DNA of 64,000 bases from Alicyclobacillus tolerans (GTDB lineage Bacteria > Bacillota > Bacilli > Alicyclobacillales > Alicyclobacillaceae), in the NCBI RefSeq assembly GCF_021739485.1, contig NZ_JAJFNK010000011.1:78126-142125 (forward strand). The letters are read 5' to 3'. Made by a program: the position numbers and the translations under genes. Position 1 is the stretch's first letter. Every line of letters starts with the position of its first letter. The notes beneath the pieces were generated by a model that made no database searches, had not been told where the DNA came from, and saw only the letters and a list, made by a program, of their open reading frames with translations. Below are positions 61,572 through 64,000 of the stretch, piece by piece.

Positions 61572-61668
61572 TACTCTGACCCCCAGACACGCTGCAATCT
61601 CCAATCTCCGAAGGCAGCAGTTGCAAACCACGCGTGCAAATGACAATGCCGCGAACCCTGCAATAGAT

Positions 61669-61704
61669 GCCACGGCGCAGCCAAGGAGATGGCAACGCCG
61701 TGGC
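61669..61704. terminator. Hairpin after the universal stress protein gene
   Basis: GCCACGGCG (61669-61677) and CGCCGTGGC (61696-61704) form a perfect 9-bp stem with an 18-base loop. TGTGTATTGTATTG follows, which is only weakly T-rich, so termination is possible but not certain. Confidence 0.45.
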
Positions 61705-61781
61705 TGTGTATTGTATTGTGACAGACGGTTGTCTGCGCGGTGGCTAATCACTGCATGCGGCACAATTTCGCGTTTCATTTC

Positions 61782-62663
61782 CTATAAGCTCAACAAGTAC
61801 TCTGCACTCTCCAACATTGGCGTACAATCTTTGTGCCCCGTTGAACGCAAGTCAATTTCGTAAATAAAATCCTTTCCCATCAGAAAGTCCTTCACTCGGC
61901 GCCAATCGATCTTGCCTTCGCCAAGCGCCAGACCGTCGTGCACCGTTCCCATGCTGTCCACAACGTGAAAGTAGTCAGCATACGGCTGCACACGTTCTAA
62001 CACCCGAATGAGACCTTCGTTGTCGCCGTGCAGTGCAATAAAGGCATGGCTGATATCCATGCACAATCTAAGGTCCAGCGGTTCCACAATGCTCGTTATC
62101 CAATCCGGATTTTGCGTTGAAAAAATCCCTTCAATCGTATTTTCCCACAACAGGACATCGGAACCTCGTTCCTCGAAGTGTGCTATGCGATGGGATAATT
62201 CCTTGACCTTATGAGCATCGTGAAAGTTTTTGCTGTCCGTTCCCAGGTAATGCGCGTGAATCACCACGCGGACGTCTTCCGCTCGCGCAATCTCAATCAA
62301 AACACGGGTAGACTCATCGTAAAATGTGCGGATGGATGGATCACTGCTAATGATATCCAGAAATTGACCTCGAAACTTGGGTGGGTGGTGGAGGTACACC
62401 TTGGGTATCGATGCTTTGAGACTTCGGATGACCTGCACCAGCGGGGCTGGATCCAATACGTCCTGCTCATTCAGATGGAGTTCCAGAATTTCTGGATGGT
62501 ACTGCAACCGGTCTTGCAGGTGTTCAGGATTCAAGCCGGACTTTACTCGTACATGTCTCACGTGGCTGTCCCCCAATTCGTGCAGTTGTCTTCGCCGGCA
62601 ATACACATCGCCCTTCTGAGGATAACGTATCCATCCTTTGATGCCAATTGCACGAACGCACAT
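61782..62663 (-). CDS. Xylose-isomerase-like TIM-barrel protein
   Basis: A 293-residue protein of the AP-endonuclease-2/sugar isomerase TIM-barrel fold. Metal-type residues lie in VVIHAHYLG, LLWENTIEG, LCMDISHAFIALHGD, YFHVVDSMG, LGEGKIDWRRV and FIYEIDLRS, the usual order of the fold. Whether it is an isomerase, epimerase or endonuclease-like protein cannot be decided. The ATG starts one base after the stop of the exporter-like gene (TAATATG), so the two are translationally coupled. Confidence 0.8.
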   Translation of the reverse strand: MCVRAIGIKGWIRYPQKGDVYCRRRQLHELGDSHVRHVRVKSGLNPEHLQDRLQYHPEILELHLNEQDVLDPAPLVQVIRSLKASIPKVYLHHPPKFRGQFLDIISSDPSIRTFYDESTRVLIEIARAEDVRVVIHAHYLGTDSKNFHDAHKVKELSHRIAHFEERGSDVLLWENTIEGIFSTQNPDWITSIVEPLDLRLCMDISHAFIALHGDNEGLIRVLERVQPYADYFHVVDSMGTVHDGLALGEGKIDWRRVKDFLMGKDFIYEIDLRSTGHKDCTPMLESAEYLLSL

Positions 62664-62664
62664 A

Positions 62665-63693
62665 TTAGGCGTTGACTTCGGTCAAAATGCGGTTCAAATC
62701 AGTCAGAATGCCGGCTAACTCAAGCCGTGTCCCCACAGCTGTCGCTTTCATGTAGTCCGACAAACATACAGAGGCGCGCGTGTGAGCAATCGCGATCGCA
62801 ATACCAAGCTGCCTCCCGGCAGACTCGGAGGAACCAGCCACACACTCGCCGTACAGACGAATACACTCCGCAGTTGCTTCCAGCACGCTGCGCAACCCTG
62901 TGTTGGTGAGAGTGGATCGATCCAGGTCGGCGATTCCGCGGCCAATGCCCCGAATCTGAATGGTAATCTTCTCGAGCCTGGCTACCGCTTTGGCGAGGTG
63001 CTCTATTCTATCCCTGCGTTTTCGATAAAACGGAGTGAAGCGGTAGCTTTGCTCGGTCAGTTTAACCATTCTTGCCGCGTTACTGGTCTCCTGAACGACA
63101 CTTCGAGTTGCACGCATCGGTTCGTTCACGTTGTGCCCCGTTACCTCCACCAAATGCTCAATATTCCGCACGGTATCCGCCATGAGGCGGCTCAACGCTA
63201 AAATAGCCTCTTCAGCCTGTGGAATGACGTTCGGCGGCACCAAAATGGCGTTAATGGCAATGGCCGCCATTGAACCCAACAGGGTTTCCACAATGCGGTC
63301 GATCGCGTAACCGGATTGTTGACCAAAAGCGAGCACGAGCAAGGAACTGACACCAACTTGCGAAGTGATTTGGGAATTAAGACGTAACGCGGTGGACAAC
63401 CCCATCCCAACCAGAACGATGAGTGCAATGGACCATGCGCCAATATGTACAAAGTGCCCCACAACAATGCTTAGAATGACTCCGCCAATAACGCCAGCAA
63501 GCCGGTACGTACCCTTTTCCAGTGAGTCTGCCAGGGTGACTTGGCTCGTCAAAATGGCTGCTAACGGTGCGAAATAAGGATAATGGTTCTGAGAAATGTG
63601 AGTCGCAAGGATCCAGGACAGCCCCGATGCCAACGCCGTTTTGACAACCTGTAGTGTGAGTCCTAAGCGCGTAAAAATTCTCCCGAACCGCAT
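62665..63693 (-). CDS. Aromatic acid exporter/FUSC family membrane protein
   Basis: About 342 residues. Several N-terminal helices (VKTALASGLSWILA, PYFAPLAAILTSQVTLADSLEKG, RLAGVIGGVILSIVVG, GSMAAIAINAIL) are followed by a long cytoplasmic helical domain from residue 170 on. This is the ArAE_1/FUSC layout of putative aromatic-acid exporters. The start is ATG 63693 with GGGAGGG upstream; an in-frame ATG at 63759 is less supported. Coupled to the TIM-barrel gene downstream. The substrate is unknown. Confidence 0.82.
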   Translation of the reverse strand: MRFGRIFTRLGLTLQVVKTALASGLSWILATHISQNHYPYFAPLAAILTSQVTLADSLEKGTYRLAGVIGGVILSIVVGHFVHIGAWSIALIVLVGMGLSTALRLNSQITSQVGVSSLLVLAFGQQSGYAIDRIVETLLGSMAAIAINAILVPPNVIPQAEEAILALSRLMADTVRNIEHLVEVTGHNVNEPMRATRSVVQETSNAARMVKLTEQSYRFTPFYRKRRDRIEHLAKAVARLEKITIQIRGIGRGIADLDRSTLTNTGLRSVLEATAECIRLYGECVAGSSESAGRQLGIAIAIAHTRASVCLSDYMKATAVGTRLELAGILTDLNRILTEVNA

Positions 63694-63886
63694 GGTCTCG
63701 TGGCCCTCCCGTTTTAGTGTGTTTCCTTGCAAGAACCCTTCCTGATATTCATGAAACATGCCTCGTTCAAGTTACACCTCATGGAGTTTTAAAACAAGCG
63801 GTTTTATTCGTTCTCGCCAGCTTGAGTCATTACGTACCCCGCCGATCCGTGACCCGCTCGGCAGTGCCCGCGGCCCCATCAACACC

Positions 63887-63917
63887 AAAAAGGCTGCTCC
63901 CGTTGTTGGGAACAGCC
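63887..63917 (-). terminator. Terminator of the rRNA operon
   Basis: On the minus strand GGCTGTTCCC pairs with GGGAGCAGCC (one mismatch) around a 6-base loop, followed by TTTTT. It lies 18 bases after the 5S rRNA 3' end. The stretch 63694-63886 holds no gene that I recognise. Confidence 0.85.
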
Positions 63918-63934
63918 TCTGGTTTTGCTCTTTC

Positions 63935-64000
63935 GCCCGGCAACGTCCTACCTTCCCAGGGGTCTTCACCCCAAGTATTCTCGGCGCACCCTTTCGGGTA
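63935..64000 (-). rRNA. rrf: 5S rRNA, 3' half, cut by window edge
   Basis: On the minus strand the last 66 bases of a 5S rRNA are visible, with GAGAATACTTGGGGTGAAGA, CCCCTGGGAAGGTAGGACG and the closing TTGCCGGGC. The rest of the gene, and presumably 23S and 16S, lie beyond the window. Confidence 0.9.

Noticed and set aside
61669..61704. Attachment site or mobile-element end
   Set aside because: The inverted repeat is a single hairpin after a gene. There is no transposase, integrase or target duplication; no insertion sequence was found anywhere in the window.

Overview
The window looks like chromosomal DNA of an endospore-forming, Gram-positive bacterium (Bacillota, most like Alicyclobacillaceae). 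The reasons are spore-coat and sporulation genes (SafA-like LysM protein, CotS-like kinase, YunB), T-box control of tyrosyl- and phenylalanyl-tRNA synthetases, the Bacillus-type order pheS-pheT-zapA-cvpA-mutS2, two ydaO-type cyclic-di-AMP riboswitches, strong AGGAGG ribosome sites and frequent GTG/TTG starts. The family assignment is inference.

Region 1 (1-20.1 kb) is mostly housekeeping: NAD synthetase (cut by the window edge) with a separate glutaminase-like nitrilase, spore-coat genes, yunB, tyrS with a tyrosine T-box, a divergent class A penicillin-binding protein, mutS2, a small holin-like membrane protein, cvpA, zapA, pheT, pheS with a phenylalanine T-box, a cation efflux protein, and an unrecognised protein with a decayed nuclease-like C-terminus.

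Region 2 (20.7-47.7 kb) is an acyl-CoA catabolic island. Twenty consecutive genes lie on the minus strand, with one plus-strand acyl-CoA ligase at the far end. It encodes acyl-CoA ligases, an acetoacetyl-CoA synthetase, three acyl-CoA dehydrogenases, two crotonases, several SDR dehydrogenases, 3-hydroxybutyryl-CoA dehydrogenase, two thiolases, an AMACR-like CoA-transferase-family protein, a hotdog thioesterase, an IclR regulator, and less expected members (ThDP decarboxylase, class II aldolase, amidase). Together these could activate an acid, beta-oxidise it (possibly a methyl-branched or aromatic-derived chain) and return acetoacetate and acetyl-CoA. Many of the spacers carry short tandem repeats.

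Region 3 (47.8-57.5 kb) is an osmoprotection island. A promoter, a c-di-AMP riboswitch and an intrinsic terminator precede a polar-amino-acid-type ABC importer operon (binding protein, permease, ATPase, permease). Facing it is a complete hydroxyectoine operon, ectA-ectB-ectC-ectD. Between the two convergent operons, on the ect strand, is a second c-di-AMP riboswitch with its own terminator and no gene behind it. A DUF3311/sodium-solute symporter pair diverges from ectA.

Region 4 (57.5-64 kb) has two more acyl-CoA ligases, a universal stress protein, a TIM-barrel protein coupled to an aromatic-acid-exporter-like membrane protein, and at the edge the 3' end of a 5S rRNA gene with its terminator.

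The most interesting points are the orphan c-di-AMP riboswitch antisense to the importer operon, the pairing of c-di-AMP control with an importer beside hydroxyectoine synthesis, repeated operator-like motifs upstream of ectA, and the decayed-nuclease protein at 18.7-20.1 kb.
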